Shown: positions 36,401 through 48,704, numbered from the stretch's first letter. The stretch: DNA of 64,000 nt from Muscardinus avellanarius (GCA_963383645.1 OY726566.1:92626029-92690028); one strand, 5' to 3'. Numbers and translations: made by a program. Notes: generated by a model not told the origin, from the letters alone.

Positions 36401-36820
36401 AAATGCTTTAATACAAAATACTTTAAAAATAAAGTACCTGTTAATGAGGAATATGAAATCAGCTACCTAACAAACAAATCATACCTACCTATCTTATTCT
36501 GAAGGTGACAGAAAATAGCACTATGCCTTTTACTTCTGTGAAGGCAGTAAGTCTTTTAATTAAGACAAAGCAATGTATAGCTCTCTAAGGGCAAACTCCA
36601 ACAACTTCAAAAATAAAAATCAAATATACCCAGCAATGACACTCTGTTAACACTAAAAAAAAAAAACTTGCTGCAGAACAGTGCAGCAGAAAAAATGAAG
36701 ACATAGTAAGGGCTCATCACAAGTTCCCTCGCTCACGACCTTCCTATCCCAGAAAGGGTTAATGAATTTCCAAAGCTCAAGCTATAAGCGCCTAGTCAAA
36801 GTTTTTAAAAATAATCAGCA
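33413..36820. other. Intronic stretch with possible MIR remnant
   Basis: About 3.4 kb. The part at 34430-34520 (CATAGAGGAGAACACTAAGA then AGTTAACTTGGAAGCCCAAA) may be an antisense MIR. Otherwise nothing recognised; AT-rich sequence at 36040-36250 looks like unique old DNA. Open frames at 35182-35430 and 34425-34712 are not gene-like. Confidence 0.4.
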
Positions 36821-36823
36821 CTA

Positions 36824-36915
36824 TGGGCTAAGGATCTGGTTCACTGGCAGAGTACTTGCTTAGCATGCAGGAAACCCCATGTTGAATCTTCAGCACTGCA
36901 AAAAATAATAATAAA
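36824..36915 (+). repeat. ID element
   Basis: GGGCTAAGGATCTGGTTCAC, AGAGTACTTGCTTAGCATGC, then a TTGAATCTTCAGCACTGC end and an AAT-rich tail: a stand-alone tRNA-derived element. Confidence 0.82.
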
Positions 36916-36990
36916 AATGCAAGTCCCTAAGTATATATAAGAAACATGGGGACAGAAAAAATGCACCTGAAGATACTTTTTAAGAAGCTG

Positions 36991-37193
36991 ACAAGCCACA
37001 TGTGGTGGCGCACGCTTGTAATCCCCGCGCTTGGGAGGCTGAGACAGGATGATCGCACTACTGAGTGAGGCTCTAAGAAACTTAGTGAGACCCTGTTTCC
37101 AAATAAAATATAAAATAGGTCTGGGGGTATAGCCCGGAGACAGAAAAGCCCCTGGATTCCACCCCCAGTACCACAAAAACAAAAACAAAAAAA
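36991..37193 (+). repeat. Sciurid SINE, young-looking
   Basis: TTTCCAAATAAAATATAAAA linker type with many intact CpGs (GGCGCACGCTTG, CCCCGCGCTTGG). CTGACAA occurs on both sides, a short possible target-site duplication. Confidence 0.9.
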
Positions 37194-37204
37194 TCTGACA
37201 AAAT

Positions 37205-37330
37205 TTGAAAAGTATTTCAAGAGTTCTATTGAAATACAATGTATTATGCCATAAAATCGCTTGTTTAAATTATATAATGCAATGGTTTTAGTGGGCTCAG
37301 AATTGTAGAACCATCAGCAGTGACTCCCTA
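37205..37330. repeat. Old L1M-like fragment
   Basis: TATAATGCAATGGTTTTAGT then AGAATTGTAGAACCATCAGC resembles a known old L1-associated segment with GTGCAACCATCACC. Orientation not assigned; weak. Confidence 0.35.
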
Positions 37331-38370
37331 TCCTTCTACGGCCATCACCCCAGCCAAGGCAACCGTGGACCTACTGGATTTGGGATCACATAATACATAT
37401 TTTGTAGTACTGACTTTTTTTTTAGTCAAACATACTATGAAGTCAAAAGTACCTTGAAGAAGCTGGGGATGCTCATGAAGCCCTTCTCGTCATCCCATCA
37501 CCAGGTGTGTATCAAACACTTTCTATACAGTGAGACAGAAGGCATGTGAGTGGCAAGGGGACCAAGGGCCCAGGTATGTACTCTGCCCCCAATGAGCTTA
37601 ATGCATGGTAAAAATGCTAACATAACCATAAGTAACTCTTTTAAAAATGGAGAAAGTAATGACTTCCCAGAGAAAGACCAACAAAATACTATATGAGTTC
37701 ACAGGAAGGCAAAATAAACAGGATCATCAAGCAGAGCTCTAATGAAGCAATATTCAAGATGGCCCGCCCCCCTCCTTTACACACATGGCTAAAACTGAAA
37801 TAAAGATATAGAGATGGAGGCCTCTCCTAAAGCAGAAAACTCATACTCCTTACTCCTTGTGCCCTCATCTCCCATTAAGTATCTGCATTTTAAATATATA
37901 TAACTACTTATAATTCCCAGAAATTACCACGCTGTTCATGATTGTAATCATGGTACCACCTCCACTACCCAAATTTTTTCTCCCAAGAGTTATCCTTCCC
38001 TCTACCCATCATCCCCTACCACCAAACCCATTCATCCTGCAGTCTGCAACCCTGACATCACCACCTCCTTCAGGAAGTCAACCTGCCCTTCCCAGGAGGA
38101 GTCAGTCCTTAATCAATCCCGTGTCCCATGATACCTCCATTCCAGTTCCTACTGCTCCACTCTGCCTTACTCATCTCTGAAACACTGCACCGACTACAGT
38201 GTCTGAAACACAGTCGAGACTACATAAATGTGTGCTGGAACAAGGGCTCAGAACACCCAGGGACAGACAAAGAGGATGGACAGAAAGTAGCTCCCTTTTG
38301 CAAAGGTCAACCTGGAGCTGGGGGATGACGGAGGTGAAGCTGCCGCCCCTGGCTGCTGTGTTGAAGAAGA
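37331..38370. other. Intronic stretch, no recognised element
   Basis: About 1 kb, pyrimidine-rich at 37940-38110. Overlapping open frames at 37938-38447 have no recognisable similarity. Confidence 0.4.
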
Positions 38371-38374
38371 AAGA

Positions 38375-38560
38375 GACATCTATTGATCTCCTGCTATATT
38401 TCAACACCTGCATGTTATCTCATTTAGTCTCTATGACAACCGTGTGAAATTGGTATTGGTCTCTCCATTTTATCTTGGAGGAAAATGAGACAACTTGCCC
38501 AAGATCACACAACTATTAAGTGGCAAAACCTCTTTGAACACTAAATACACACACCACAAA
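38375..38560 (-). repeat. MIR element
   Basis: Reverse complement of MIR core: GAGGAAAATGAGACAACTTG, CCCAAGATCACACAACTATTA, AAGTGGCAAAACC. Among the clearest MIRs in the window. Confidence 0.7.
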
Positions 38561-38890
38561 CACGCCTCTCTTCAGAGGTGCTTCAACAACTGCCTTTTCA
38601 TTTCCAATCTGAAGAATTCGGGTTCGTTGCCTCTGTAGCCCCGTCTATGAAACCACACAATCACATTATATTAATGCCAACAAAGCAGAGGTGAGGTGCC
38701 CAGTCGGCCTTTGCACTGGGGTTTGTCTAGCCTGGTACAAATCATACCTTCAGGAGTACATCAGAAACGATGCTGCAGGCCTGAGTGCCAGGGTAGTCTC
38801 TGTGACAGTCCAGCTAAAAGAATTTTACTTGAATGGAGAGAAGGAGGTCGTTTTCAATGAATATATAACATGGCCTTAAAAAGTTTCTGT
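38561..38890. other. Intronic stretch, no recognised element
   Basis: About 330 nt; nothing recognised. Confidence 0.4.
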
Positions 38891-38894
38891 TCAT

Positions 38895-39285
38895 AGCTCG
38901 GTGGGATGGCACAAGCTTATAATCCCACTACTTAGGAGACTGAGACAGGAAGATCAAAGGCTCGAGGCCAGCCTCGGAAATTTAGCAAGATCCTGTTTCA
39001 AAATAAAAAATTAAGAACGGGGTATAGGGTTGGGCGTGGTGAGGCACGCTTGTAATCCCCACGCTGGGGAGGCAGAGACAGGAGGAGCACTCAGGTTCGA
39101 AGCCAGCCGCACTGGCTTAAGAGACCCTGTTTCCAAAAATAAAAAAGCATAAAATAGGTCTGGGAGTGTAGCCCGGAGGCAGGAGGGCTTCCAGGAACCC
39201 CAATACCACCATAAAAAAAAAGAAGGGGGTATAACTCAGAGGTAGAATGTCCCTGGGTTCAATCCCTAGTACCAAAAAAGTTTTC
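38895..39285 (+). repeat. Sciurid SINE split by a nested SINE
   Basis: Outer element. The 7SL part and linker are at 38895-39025; its ID-like second half (GGGGGTATAACTCAGAGGTAG then GTTCAATCCCTAGTACC) resumes at 39222-39285. The inner SINE (39026-39221) separates them. Confidence 0.88.
39026..39221 (+). repeat. Nested young SINE with target-site duplication
   Basis: Short subtype (GGCTTAAGAGACCCTG deletion; GGGCTTCCAGGAACCCC ID-like tail). It interrupts the outer SINE and duplicated its sequence: AAGAACGGGGTATA before, AAGAAGGGGGTATA after (13 of 14 match). Confidence 0.9.
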
Positions 39286-40980
39286 GTTCGAGGTCCTATA
39301 AAATATAATGAGCCAAAACAATGAGAAAAAAAAAATCATTTTTTAGAAGTTTGACTTTGTCCTTTTTGCAAAAAGATGAACAGAAATTTTGAAATACTAG
39401 CTATGTCAGAGGTATAATGCTCAATAGGAAGGACAAAAAAGAATTAGAAGAAGTAATTTATCATTTGTATGTTTATCAGGCTTGATAAAAAATATTCTTA
39501 ATTATATAGTTCGTGTTTTTCTTAAAGATTTTTTATTAAAAAATAATAAAATATGTCAAAGGTCAAAGAATAATCATGAAAAGAGGATTATAACTTCCTA
39601 TAATCTTATAATACTCACTCTAAAAAGTTTCCAAGACAGAATATTAAAGCAACATTTTAGGAAAGCTTTGAAAGGATGTCACAAAAGCAGATTACAGGCT
39701 CAACCCCATGGGATTCCCAGAGAAATCAACATGTTATTTAGAAAAATTAAAGAAACACATTGTACCCAATGGGTCTGTGTTGTCCCACAAAATTAAACAA
39801 AAGCTGCTTAGCCAGTCTTATTTTTCCTACTGGTGGAAAAGTGAAATATGAATGGAAAAGGTAAACCGAGGTGACTGAGTGTGCGGCCCTGGCATCCTTG
39901 CAAACCCCCACGAGCACTCAGAGCAGAAGCCAAGCTTCAAAGGGAATGGCTGTTGGGATAATTTTGTTAGAATAATTAATTTTGTTAAAATAATTTGCTT
40001 ATGTAATTAAAAGGAGAGATTTGGAATCTACAGCCCAAGTGGCTACATGGCAAAACCCTGTTTTGAAGGAATTGTTGACCTTAAATGGAGCTTTAATGCT
40101 TGTGACTGAAATCAAAACTGCCCTGATGATGGTGATAGTGATGGGTTTTCACATTATTCCTTGGTCCATCCTGAAAAGTGGCACATAGCAAGCCATGTGT
40201 TACCTTATTTTTTTTTAAAGTCATGAAATGACCACCATACTATGTCAACAACAAGAATAATCACACCTTGATGAATTTAACGTATTTACCAAATAAAGTC
40301 TAGCGCAAAGCCAATCTGATGCAGTAAAGCACATAGCAATGAGGCGAAAACAAGAACTGATGGTAAAAGTCCACAGGAGCTAAACTAAATTCTAAGAGCT
40401 CTCCCTTTTCCTTTGTTAGGTCTTAGATATTTACACGTGTTTAAACACATATGGAAGCCAGTCTTCCCATCCTCTTCACAATGGCCTTAGCAAACACACG
40501 CAGTGAGCTGCCTTTAAACCCTGCCCCAGCATCCAAACCAAACCTTGGTGCTCCTGAGCTCAGGACCCCAGAAAGAGCTGGCCCAGGGCTGAAGGGAGAA
40601 GAGAAGAGAGTCTGCCCTTTCAGGAAGAAAAAAAAGTTATAGTCCTTGCACCAGAAGCTGAGGTCCAGCATGAGAACAGCCACACAGGAGAAGGGATGGT
40701 ACAGAGCTCTACCTTCCAGGAGCCCAGTGTTTTGGCAACAGGAAGCAAGTGGGGTCCTAACAGAGGAGGCAGCCAAGAGTGCTGAGCCCTAGTCCTAGAC
40801 ACACTAACCTAACCTAACTCAAAATTCCAGGGGGAAATAACTAAGGTCAGATTCTCTTTGACCTAATGGGAAAAGGCAGGGAGGACCTTGTACCAGGAAC
40901 TGAAGGAAGAACCCAATCCCAAATTGCTGAGCCCTCAGTGAACCTTGGCAAGTCTGCACCAAGGACTGTATCCTTCCTCA
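39286..40980. other. Intronic stretch, no recognised element
   Basis: About 1.7 kb. The block at 39955-40030 is rich in AATTA/TAATT cores. Open frames at 39482-39796 and 40441-40776 have no recognisable similarity. Confidence 0.4.
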
Positions 40981-40982
40981 AC

Positions 40983-41462
40983 TGAATCAATCAACAGATG
41001 AATGGATTATAAAATTATGGGGCATACACACAACGGAATTCTACTCAACAATAAAGGACAACAAAATAATGTCTTCTGCAGGAACGGGGATGGGCCTGGA
41101 GAACATTATGTTAATTGAGATTAGCCAGTCACAAAAAGTGAAGGGCCATACGTTTTCTCTCATATGTGGAAGCTAGGGAGTAATTGGGATACCAGGGGGA
41201 TTTTAAATAGTGGAGGAGAAACCAGTGGAGCCAGGGAGGTGGTGTGAGAAGGGGGATGGATGGAGGAATCGCTTTCACAGACATTATTATGTCCACATGT
41301 GAGAACACCAATGCAATCTCAATGCTCTGAATGGAGGAGGGAGCGACTGGGGAGGAAGCCTAGGAAAGCTCACCAGGTGCTGTGTACGTTTGTCACCATC
41401 ACTACAAACTCCATCATGATATGAGACTACAAGACCAATAAAGTATGAAAAAAACTTGAAAA
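40983..41462 (+). repeat. L1 3' end, 5'-truncated
   Basis: Sense-strand end of ORF2 and 3'UTR: CAACAGATGAATGGATTATA, GAACATTATGTTAATTGAGA, AGCCAGTCACAAAAAGTGAA, GTGGAAGCTAGGGAGTAAT, a GGAGAAACCAGTGGAGCCAG 3'UTR segment, and ACCAATAAAGTATGAAAAAAA at the end. Similar in sequence to the end of the L1 at 42660-43545. Confidence 0.85.
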
Positions 41463-41465
41463 TGG

Positions 41466-42655
41466 AAAATGCAGAGCAAGGCTCAGTCATCACTCATCGA
41501 ATTAGGAGCAAGATCTGTGGGCATCCGCTGCAGGACTACAGCAATCTTGGGAGGCCTGTCACCAAAAAAGAAAGAAAGAAAGGAAAAAAGAGCAAGGACA
41601 CATGCAATGAGAGGCTGTTCTCACATATCTGAATATCTGACAAAAGGATCTAGCCTCACCACTAGAGTGCGTGCCTGTGTACCTCCCCACCACATAATCT
41701 GGGAGATGTTTCAACCCCCTTCCATCTTTATAGCAAAAGATGTGATGTTGCTACTACCCTGTAACATAAAGTAATTTCAAGCTCCTATCATATGATGCTA
41801 GCCAATTATAACCCACATTTCAATTAGCCACTCTTCCAGGGAAACCAGGGCCTGCAGCAGCTGGATGTTCTTACACCTGCCACTACCACTGTGAAAAAAG
41901 TTTGAAGATCTGTAATGTAACATAATGTAAGGGGTGCACATGGGGTCCCAAGGCTTTTCAAGGAACCAGAACCCTGACAGCTGTCAACAAAGTGTCAAAT
42001 AGCCCTGGGGGCAGAACAGGCTTAAAAGGGGTCTTAAGTGCTCAGTGCTCATTGTTCCCTGGTAACTGGGACCTGACCTGATACAGGGCACTACAGCAGT
42101 AAATGAACAAACCAGAGACAAGACAGGGAAGGGTAAAGGGAAAGAATAAAACGCTGTGTCAGGCCTTACTTTTTAAAATGTATTTTACAAGGAAAGACAT
42201 CATCATCAACAACAATAGCCTACTATTTGGCTGACAGCTGGAAAGTCAATGGATTGATTTTAAATACCTCCGCCAGCAATAGAAAAAAATGTACATTTGA
42301 AACTCCCTTGGGTGACTTGTTTTAAGAGATCTGGGCCAGCTAGATGATGTTCTCAAAGTCTGTCAAATATCAAGAAAGGCAAAAATGTTAATTGTTTATC
42401 TCACAACTGCCCTATAAAATTCAAGCCCAAAGCAATATTTTTATCTACTGTATGTTCCATACTTTATATTCCATTATAGCAACTTATATAACCAATGTCA
42501 GATATTTTATTTTCTAACTCTTAACACATGACTACAAAATTCCTACCTTATGGTTGTGCTTATCATTGATGATATTCATGACTTATTTTGCTGTTATATC
42601 AAAGAACAAAATTTGTTCTATGAGAAAATGCAAACCAAAATCACTTTAAAGTTAT
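41466..42655. other. Intronic stretch, no recognised element
   Basis: About 1.2 kb; a short AAAGAAAGAAAG run near 41566-41585. Nothing else recognised. Confidence 0.4.
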
Positions 42656-42659
42656 AGTG

Positions 42660-43545
42660 TTCTATTTCCCCACATCTTCGCCAACATTTACTGTTGTTTG
42701 ACTTCTTAATGCTTGCCATTCTGATTGGGGTTAATGGAATCTCAGTGTAGTTCTCATCTGCATCTCCTGACTGCTAATGATGAACGTTTCTTCATGCAAG
42801 TATTGGCCATCTGTATTTCTTTTGTGAAGTATCTAAATTCAACTGCCCATTTCTTGAAAGGGTTGAGTTGTTGGTGGGATTGCAAATTGGTACAGCTGCT
42901 ACTATGGAGATCAGTGCGGATATTTCTCAGAAAACTGGGAATGGATCCACCATATGATCCGGCTATTACACTCCTGGGTATCCTTCCAAAGGGACTGAAA
43001 TCAGAATAATATAGCAATATATGCATATCCATACTTAGGGCAGCACAATTCATAGTAGTCCAGTTATGGAACCAATGCAAGTATCAAATCAACAGATGAA
43101 TGGATTATAAAATTAGGAGATACACATGCAAAGGAATTCTACTCTGCAGTAAAGAACAAAATTATGACATTTGCAGGAAAACGATGAATCTGGAAAACAC
43201 TGTTAAGGGAGATTAGAGAGTCACAGAAAGTGTGCGGTCATGTTCTCAGAAGGAAGGCTGGGAGTAGCTGGGGCACAAAAGGGACTTTAGAGCATGGAGG
43301 AGAAACCCCAGTGGAGCCAGGGAGGTGGCTTGGGGCGGGGGAGAATGAATGAAGGAAACCCTTCCGCTGACCTTATGTACATCTGTGAGGATACCAATCA
43401 ATCTCAAAACCATGCAGGGGAAGAGGGGTGGGGAGGGAGCTGGGGCAAGCCCACCAAGTGCTGTGTGCATGCATGTCACTAGATCACTGTGAACTACATT
43501 ATGATGTAAGACTACTACGCACCAATAAAAGCATAAAAAAAAATA
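42660..43545 (+). mobile_element. L1 3' end with 5' inversion (twin priming)
   Basis: Left part (42660-42871) is ORF2-end sequence in reverse orientation (CCCCACATCTTCGCCAACAT, CCATTCTGATTGGGG, then TATTGGCCATCTGTATTTC). The right part (42872-43545) is the adjoining ORF2 end and 3'UTR in sense orientation, starting GGTGGGATTGCAAATTGGTA (ORF2 motif CWWDCKLVQ type) and ending ACCAATAAAAGCATAAAAAAAAA. The two parts are neighbours in a normal L1, so this is one insertion with an inverted 5' part. Confidence 0.85.
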
Positions 43546-43587
43546 ATGTCCAAAATCTGCTGCAGCAAAAATGGAGAGCTTCAAAAG

Positions 43588-43800
43588 TCAGGCGTGGTGG
43601 CGCAGGCTCGTAATCCCAGCATTTGGGAGGCTGAGACAGGAGGATCATGGTTTGCGGACAGCCTCAGCTACTTAGCGAGGCCCTTTGCAACTCAGTGAAG
43701 CCCTGTTTCAAAATAAAGAATAAAAACGTAGGGCTAGAAGTATAGTTCAGAGGTAGAATGCCCCCTGGTTTCCATCTCCAATACCACAAAAAAAAATTTT
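43588..43800 (+). repeat. Sciurid SINE with target-site duplication
   Basis: Complete copy with intact CpGs; flanked by AATGGAGAGCTTC (43570-43582) and AATGGAGAGTTTC (43805-43817), 12 of 13 identical. Confidence 0.92.
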
Positions 43801-43817
43801 TTTTAATGGAGAGTTTC

Positions 43818-45238
43818 TTTAGAACAGCTTCCCTCTTTTTTGCTTGTGGTCATTCAGGGTACTCGCAAAGCCTGAGTTAGTGCCCAGCTCCTGCTAACGG
43901 TGGCTCCGGTGGCTCCGTGGAGCCACTATAATTCTACAGTTCTAATCTCCATATGCACCAAGCCTCACCCCCACTTCCATCCCCACCCCCCAGACCCAGA
44001 CACTGCTGCTTAATAAGTCAGGCATAAGCAGGGAATTTCTAACCCACTTGATTTCATTCCACCTGAAAGCACTTATGCAAAGTAACTTAAGCAAAGGCAG
44101 TCACAGGGGAAGGCCCCCCAAGATTTCTAAAAAGCAGCTGGCTAGACCAGTGATTAATCCACTAAGTAGAAAATCAGCAGAGAGAAGCTCCTAGATGCTA
44201 GCAGCTATTGGAAAGTGAGACTCGGGGACATTTTAGAAGCATCTAAGGTTCTCCTCTTACGATTCTTTTCTTCTATCCCTGCAGATTTTTCTTTCCTGCC
44301 CTAATTCCCTTTTTGCTACCTTAAAATGTCATGTTGTAGACACTACACAGTCAATGAATGGTTGTTTTATAAAAAGAAGGTCAGTGTCCTCCTCTTCATG
44401 TTAAAATAAAGTAATTTTAAATTTTTGCTGGATTTCCAAAAACAAACACAACACTGATGAACCAAATGGCAAAGAGGTAAGTATCCTAGACCACGGGAGG
44501 AGGCCTGAGTCACGGACTGACCGCCACCACCAGCCAACCACCAAGTCCCCAAGTCCTCCTCTGCCTTTGTTTCCAAGACCGTGCGACGTGGCTTACCTTC
44601 CCTGTCTCTAGTTTGTAACTCCTCTTTTATGTTCTGCTGCCAAGAACAACTAGCATGACCTCACTCTCCCTGCTCAAAAATCATCTACTACACTGCCCAA
44701 TGCAACTGAGGGCAAACTTTGTTCTCCAATGGAGTCAATTAAGGACAAATAAAAATGCTTACAGGGATGAAAATGGTTCTATTTATTTCTATAGTGAAAA
44801 CACATATATATCCTTACCATTCAGAATCTTTTGTTGAATATAAAAATATCAGTGAGAAAATCAGCACTGCATTTTTAACCAGAAAAATGTTATTAATATC
44901 TAGATATACTTAAAAAAAGCAACTAATGCAACTTTCTGACCTCGCATCCTAAAATTAGATGGCAGGGTTCAGTAGCTGCCTAGGTCCTAGAGGGTAAGAT
45001 TATCCTCCTTAATTTCCCTAGCCTACCTGCCCATTAGGCCCCAGGACACCTTTATCTGAATCTGGTCCATGTTTTAAAACTACCAGAAATAGCTTCACAC
45101 TGACAAGAAGCCTACTCCCCCTGAAGGCAGGCCCACCTGCTCAAGCTCCTGACCCTCTTTCTCTGAATTCCTGAAGTACTTTCCATATCTCTGTCTATAT
45201 CTCACTTACATATTTATTCCCTTACTCAAAAATATAAA
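43818..45238. other. Intronic stretch, no recognised element
   Basis: About 1.4 kb; a short direct repeat GGTGGCTCCG x2 near 43899-43920. Open frame 44367-44576 is not gene-like. Confidence 0.4.
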
Positions 45239-45355
45239 CAGGCCAGGCATTACACACCTGTAATGCCAGTACTTGGGATGCCTGATACAGGAGGATCACA
45301 GGTTCAAGGCCAGCCTCAGCAACTTAGTAAGCCTTGTTCCAGAATAAAAAATAAA
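45239..45355 (+). repeat. Sciurid SINE, 7SL half and linker only
   Basis: GGCCAGGCATTACACACC start, ends at AATAAAAAATAAAG where the next SINE begins. Confidence 0.82.
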
Positions 45356-45358
45356 GTT

Positions 45359-45530
45359 GGTTGGGAGGCTGAGACAAGAGGAACTTGGGTTCATGGACAG
45401 CCTCAGCTACTTAGTGAGAACATTTGCAATTCAGTGAGACCCTGTTTCAAAATAAAGAATAAAAAATAGGGCTGGGGGTGTAGCTTGGAGATAGAATACC
45501 CCTGGGTTCCATCCCCAGTATAGAAAAAGA
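45359..45530 (+). repeat. Sciurid SINE, 5'-truncated, with purine tail
   Basis: Starts within the 7SL part (TTGGGAGGCTGAGACAAG) and keeps the ID-like part (GGGCTGGGGGTGTAGCTTGG). Tail grew into (GGAAA)n. Confidence 0.88.
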
Positions 45531-45626
45531 AGGAAAGAAGAAAAGGAAAGGAAAGGAAAGGAAAGGAAAGGAAAGGAAAGGAAAGGAAAGGAAAGGAAGC
45601 AACCAAGCAAGCAAGCAGGCAAGCAG
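45531..45626. repeat. (GGAAA)n then (CAAG)n tract
   Basis: About 11 GGAAA units and then GCAAG/GCAGG units up to the next SINE. Phenylalanine/leucine/serine-rich open frames on the other strand are artefacts. Confidence 0.95.
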
Positions 45627-45840
45627 GCTGGGCATGATGATGCACACTTGTAATCCCAGTACTTGGGAGGCTGAGATAGAAGGATGTAAGGTTCACAGCC
45701 AGCACCAACTACTTAATGAGGTCCTCTGCAACTCAGTGATATCTTGCTTCAAAATAAAGAATAAAAAATAGGGCTGGGGGGTGTTACTCAGAGGTAGAAT
45801 GTTACTGAATTCAATCCCTAGTACTGCAAATTAATTAGTT
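45627..45840 (+). repeat. Sciurid SINE
   Basis: Complete copy: GCTGGGCATGATGATGCACA start, AAAATAAAGAATAAAAAATA linker and a diverged ID-like part. Confidence 0.88.
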
Positions 45841-45854
45841 AATTAATAATAAAT

Positions 45855-45900
45855 AAAAGAGCTGGGGGGTACAGCCTGAAGATAACCAAAAAAAAAAAAA
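45855..45900 (+). repeat. ID-like tail fragment
   Basis: GAGCTGGGGGGTACAGCCTG followed by a 13-nt A run; too short to classify further. Confidence 0.55.
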
Positions 45901-48060
45901 ATTTACACACACACACGCACATACCCCCAAGGGAAGAGTATTAAACTAGTACTCATTCACTGCACAACAATGTTAAATATGCTCTGAACAAACTAGTAGT
46001 TCCTTGAAGTCAAAGATCACTGCTATGCCAATACTTGTTGACAGATGGAACTAACCATATGAGTTCTTTAATCATCCATTAATGTGGACTGTTCATGGAT
46101 TTCCTTTTAAGAACAGAATATACTGACTTAGATTTAATACCTTGGAGCTCTCTGGCAAATTACCACTACAGTGCACACACAAGTCCAGAGTTGAGACCGT
46201 GACACCAACAAAGGTGCATATACTAAAAGTTAGGAACCTAGACATTGCAACTCCCTTCCTATCTTGTTAACTCAAGTCAAAGGAATAAGCATAGCTTGTT
46301 TACTTTGAACTCTCCCTTCAGTGCTATGTCTAAATTAGCCTTAAAGAGCTGTTTAAAAATAACTAGGAGGGCCAGATTCTGGGAGAAAAATACATAGAAT
46401 ATATAGATGAATCTGTTTCCCTAAATTGGCTGTTTAGTTTGGGCTGTGCTATTTCCTGCTCAAATTGGTTTCCTGCAATTTGTTAAGGCTGCCAAATACT
46501 TAGTGATCTCAGTGATATACTTAACACAAATTGGCAAATCTTTCTTATTTTTCACAATGACAAGAAATTTACAGAGAAACTTGCACAGTGAAGATAATAA
46601 TAAAAGTGAGTTCATTTGTCTCTTTTTCCAGATTTATGATTTTCATCTGGTTACTAGAGGCTTAGGAAAGCAACAAATAGCCTCCTAATACCATTTGCTG
46701 TCTGGTTTTGTCATATTGATTTGGGGACAGTTTCTTCAGCAGTAGGTTGGGTCAAACATGAGCAGTTTGATTTCATCAGAAGCCAGAAAAACTAAAAGAT
46801 CAGGGTGGAAAGGGGGAAAAAAAATCAATACTGAACACTGATTTTTTTAAATCAAAAGATGCAAGACATTAATGAAAAGGTAAGTTTATAACTATGTACA
46901 ATGGCATCTCCTTATGTCAGCCAAAAAAAAAAAAAAACATTATCTGGTATAAAAGCAAATATGGTTGAGATAATGCAGGAAAAAATAGGGGCCGCAAGGA
47001 CACAGTAAAGTTCTTTAGAGCACATTCATTTATTAAAGTGGCATTACAATCTGCTGTATGTCACACAGTATATTATTTTGCCCAAACAGCTTTACATGCA
47101 AATACTTATTGCAACGAGTCATTGATCTGGTTCAAGGCTTGGCAAAAATAGCTTGAGTAAAGTCTTTAGAGGAGCTCACTTTCTTAAAGTATAAATTATA
47201 TTCTCAAAACTATATATGCAACAAAACTTAGCTCCTATATTCAGAAATCCTAGGGCTCTCAGTCCATCAAATGCGCTGCCCTATATTCACACATACGAAT
47301 AGCCTAAGGCATATCTGAACGAGTCCTGTGAGAAAGAAAGCATTTTAATAAATATTAAAAATTCAACTCACATTGAATATATAATTTACTTGACATTGAG
47401 AAACGTAGAAAAGACTGGTGACATTTTATCAATATATTTCTGTAGACTTGAAAAATTATTTCGTAACACATCTAAATTATAAATCATAAGAAATCTATTA
47501 GCATACTAATTCCTCTAAATGAGACATACTTGGAAGAGAGGCTTTCTACTTTTATCAACATACTTTTTTAATTTTTTACATTGCTAATTTACACAATCAT
47601 GGTCTAATTGCATTCTTAACCCAAAGGCAAGACCACTTCAAATTAGCACGCCAGTCATAGTTCTTTTCTTGGCTTAGGTGGGAATGGTTGATGAAAATCA
47701 TGTACACACTCGAAAAGTCAGCCCTAGCAGCCCTGCTGAGTCTTTTTCTTGTCATGATGCAGATAGGGAAGAACTTGCATTTGCGTAGCACATGGGACTT
47801 GACCGGGCATTCCAAGTCTAAAGAACCAGTACCTTCAGCATCCACTAACACAGAGCCTGGGCAGCTATGCCAGAGACTGAGGTCCTAAGACTACATCTTA
47901 GAATGTTCCCAGAAGTTTCCACTACTGATAGTCCTGGGCATACGGAGCAGAAATAACTTTCACTAACACAAAAACATATGGCGCCGTCTAGCTCTGTAAC
48001 CTCTATTACATCATTAAAAACATCTGATGAAGTGTGCAACGCCAAGCACGATGTATTCCA
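45901..48060. other. Intronic stretch, no recognised element
   Basis: About 2.2 kb; nothing recognised. Open frames at 46446-46688 and 47597-48045 have no recognisable similarity. Confidence 0.4.
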
Positions 48061-48069
48061 GACTGGAGC

Positions 48070-48245
48070 TGTGCGGCAGAGCTTTCCGCAATGACAGAAA
48101 TGTTCTATATATGGTAGTCACTAGCTACACATGGTTACTGAGCATAAAAATGCAGCCAGTGCAACCGGGAAACTAACATTTTTTTATTTTACTTCAATTA
48201 ATTTGAATTTAACTTTTAATAGACACAGGTGATTAGTGGCTACTA
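48070..48245 (+). repeat. hAT-Charlie MITE, MER3-like
   Basis: GCTTTCCGCAATGACAGAAA, TGTTCTATATATGGTAGTCA, CTAGCTACACATGGTTACTGAG, then CAATTAATTTGAATTTAACT and GATTAGTGGCTACTACTGA: the layout of a short palindromic non-autonomous DNA transposon. The family name is from memory. Confidence 0.65.
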
Positions 48246-48704
48246 CTGATACTTCCAACCTGACCACCAAATTACAAGGCGATACTCTAAAAGCTTTCAG
48301 CACCCAGGCTGGCCACAGCCAGGCATAGAGCAAAGAGTTCGCCCATCATGTCAACCGGAGAGTGGAGCGGGATGGATCCCTCCACCAATAAGAGCTTCTC
48401 ATACCATCAGTGGCTTCCTCTGCAGGCCATAAATACCAGGGGCATTTGTACAAGTCTGCAAACCCACATCTACTCTCTTGAAGCATCAGTTTAAGAAAAA
48501 ACATTTTTTTTTTTGCTCTTCTTTGCCTCACTAATGAAAGAGAGGCAGCATGGGAAAAGGCTGGAAAAGCCAACAAGCATTTACATACAGGAGGTTCTCC
48601 CCAAGCGCAAGCTGAGCACACTGAGGCAGCTCCTTCCTTCTGACTGGCTTCTGGCACATCCCTTCCACAAATGCAGCGAGACGTCATCTGATCTACAATA
48701 TAGC
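48246..48704. other. Intronic stretch, no recognised element
   Basis: About 460 nt with a 10-nt T run near 48508; overlapping open frames at 48346-48707 are not gene-like. Confidence 0.4.

Noticed and set aside
42725..43009. Open frame with a CWWDCKLVQ-type motif
   Set aside because: The motif is L1 ORF2 and its first part is the inverted L1 segment, so it is not a host gene.
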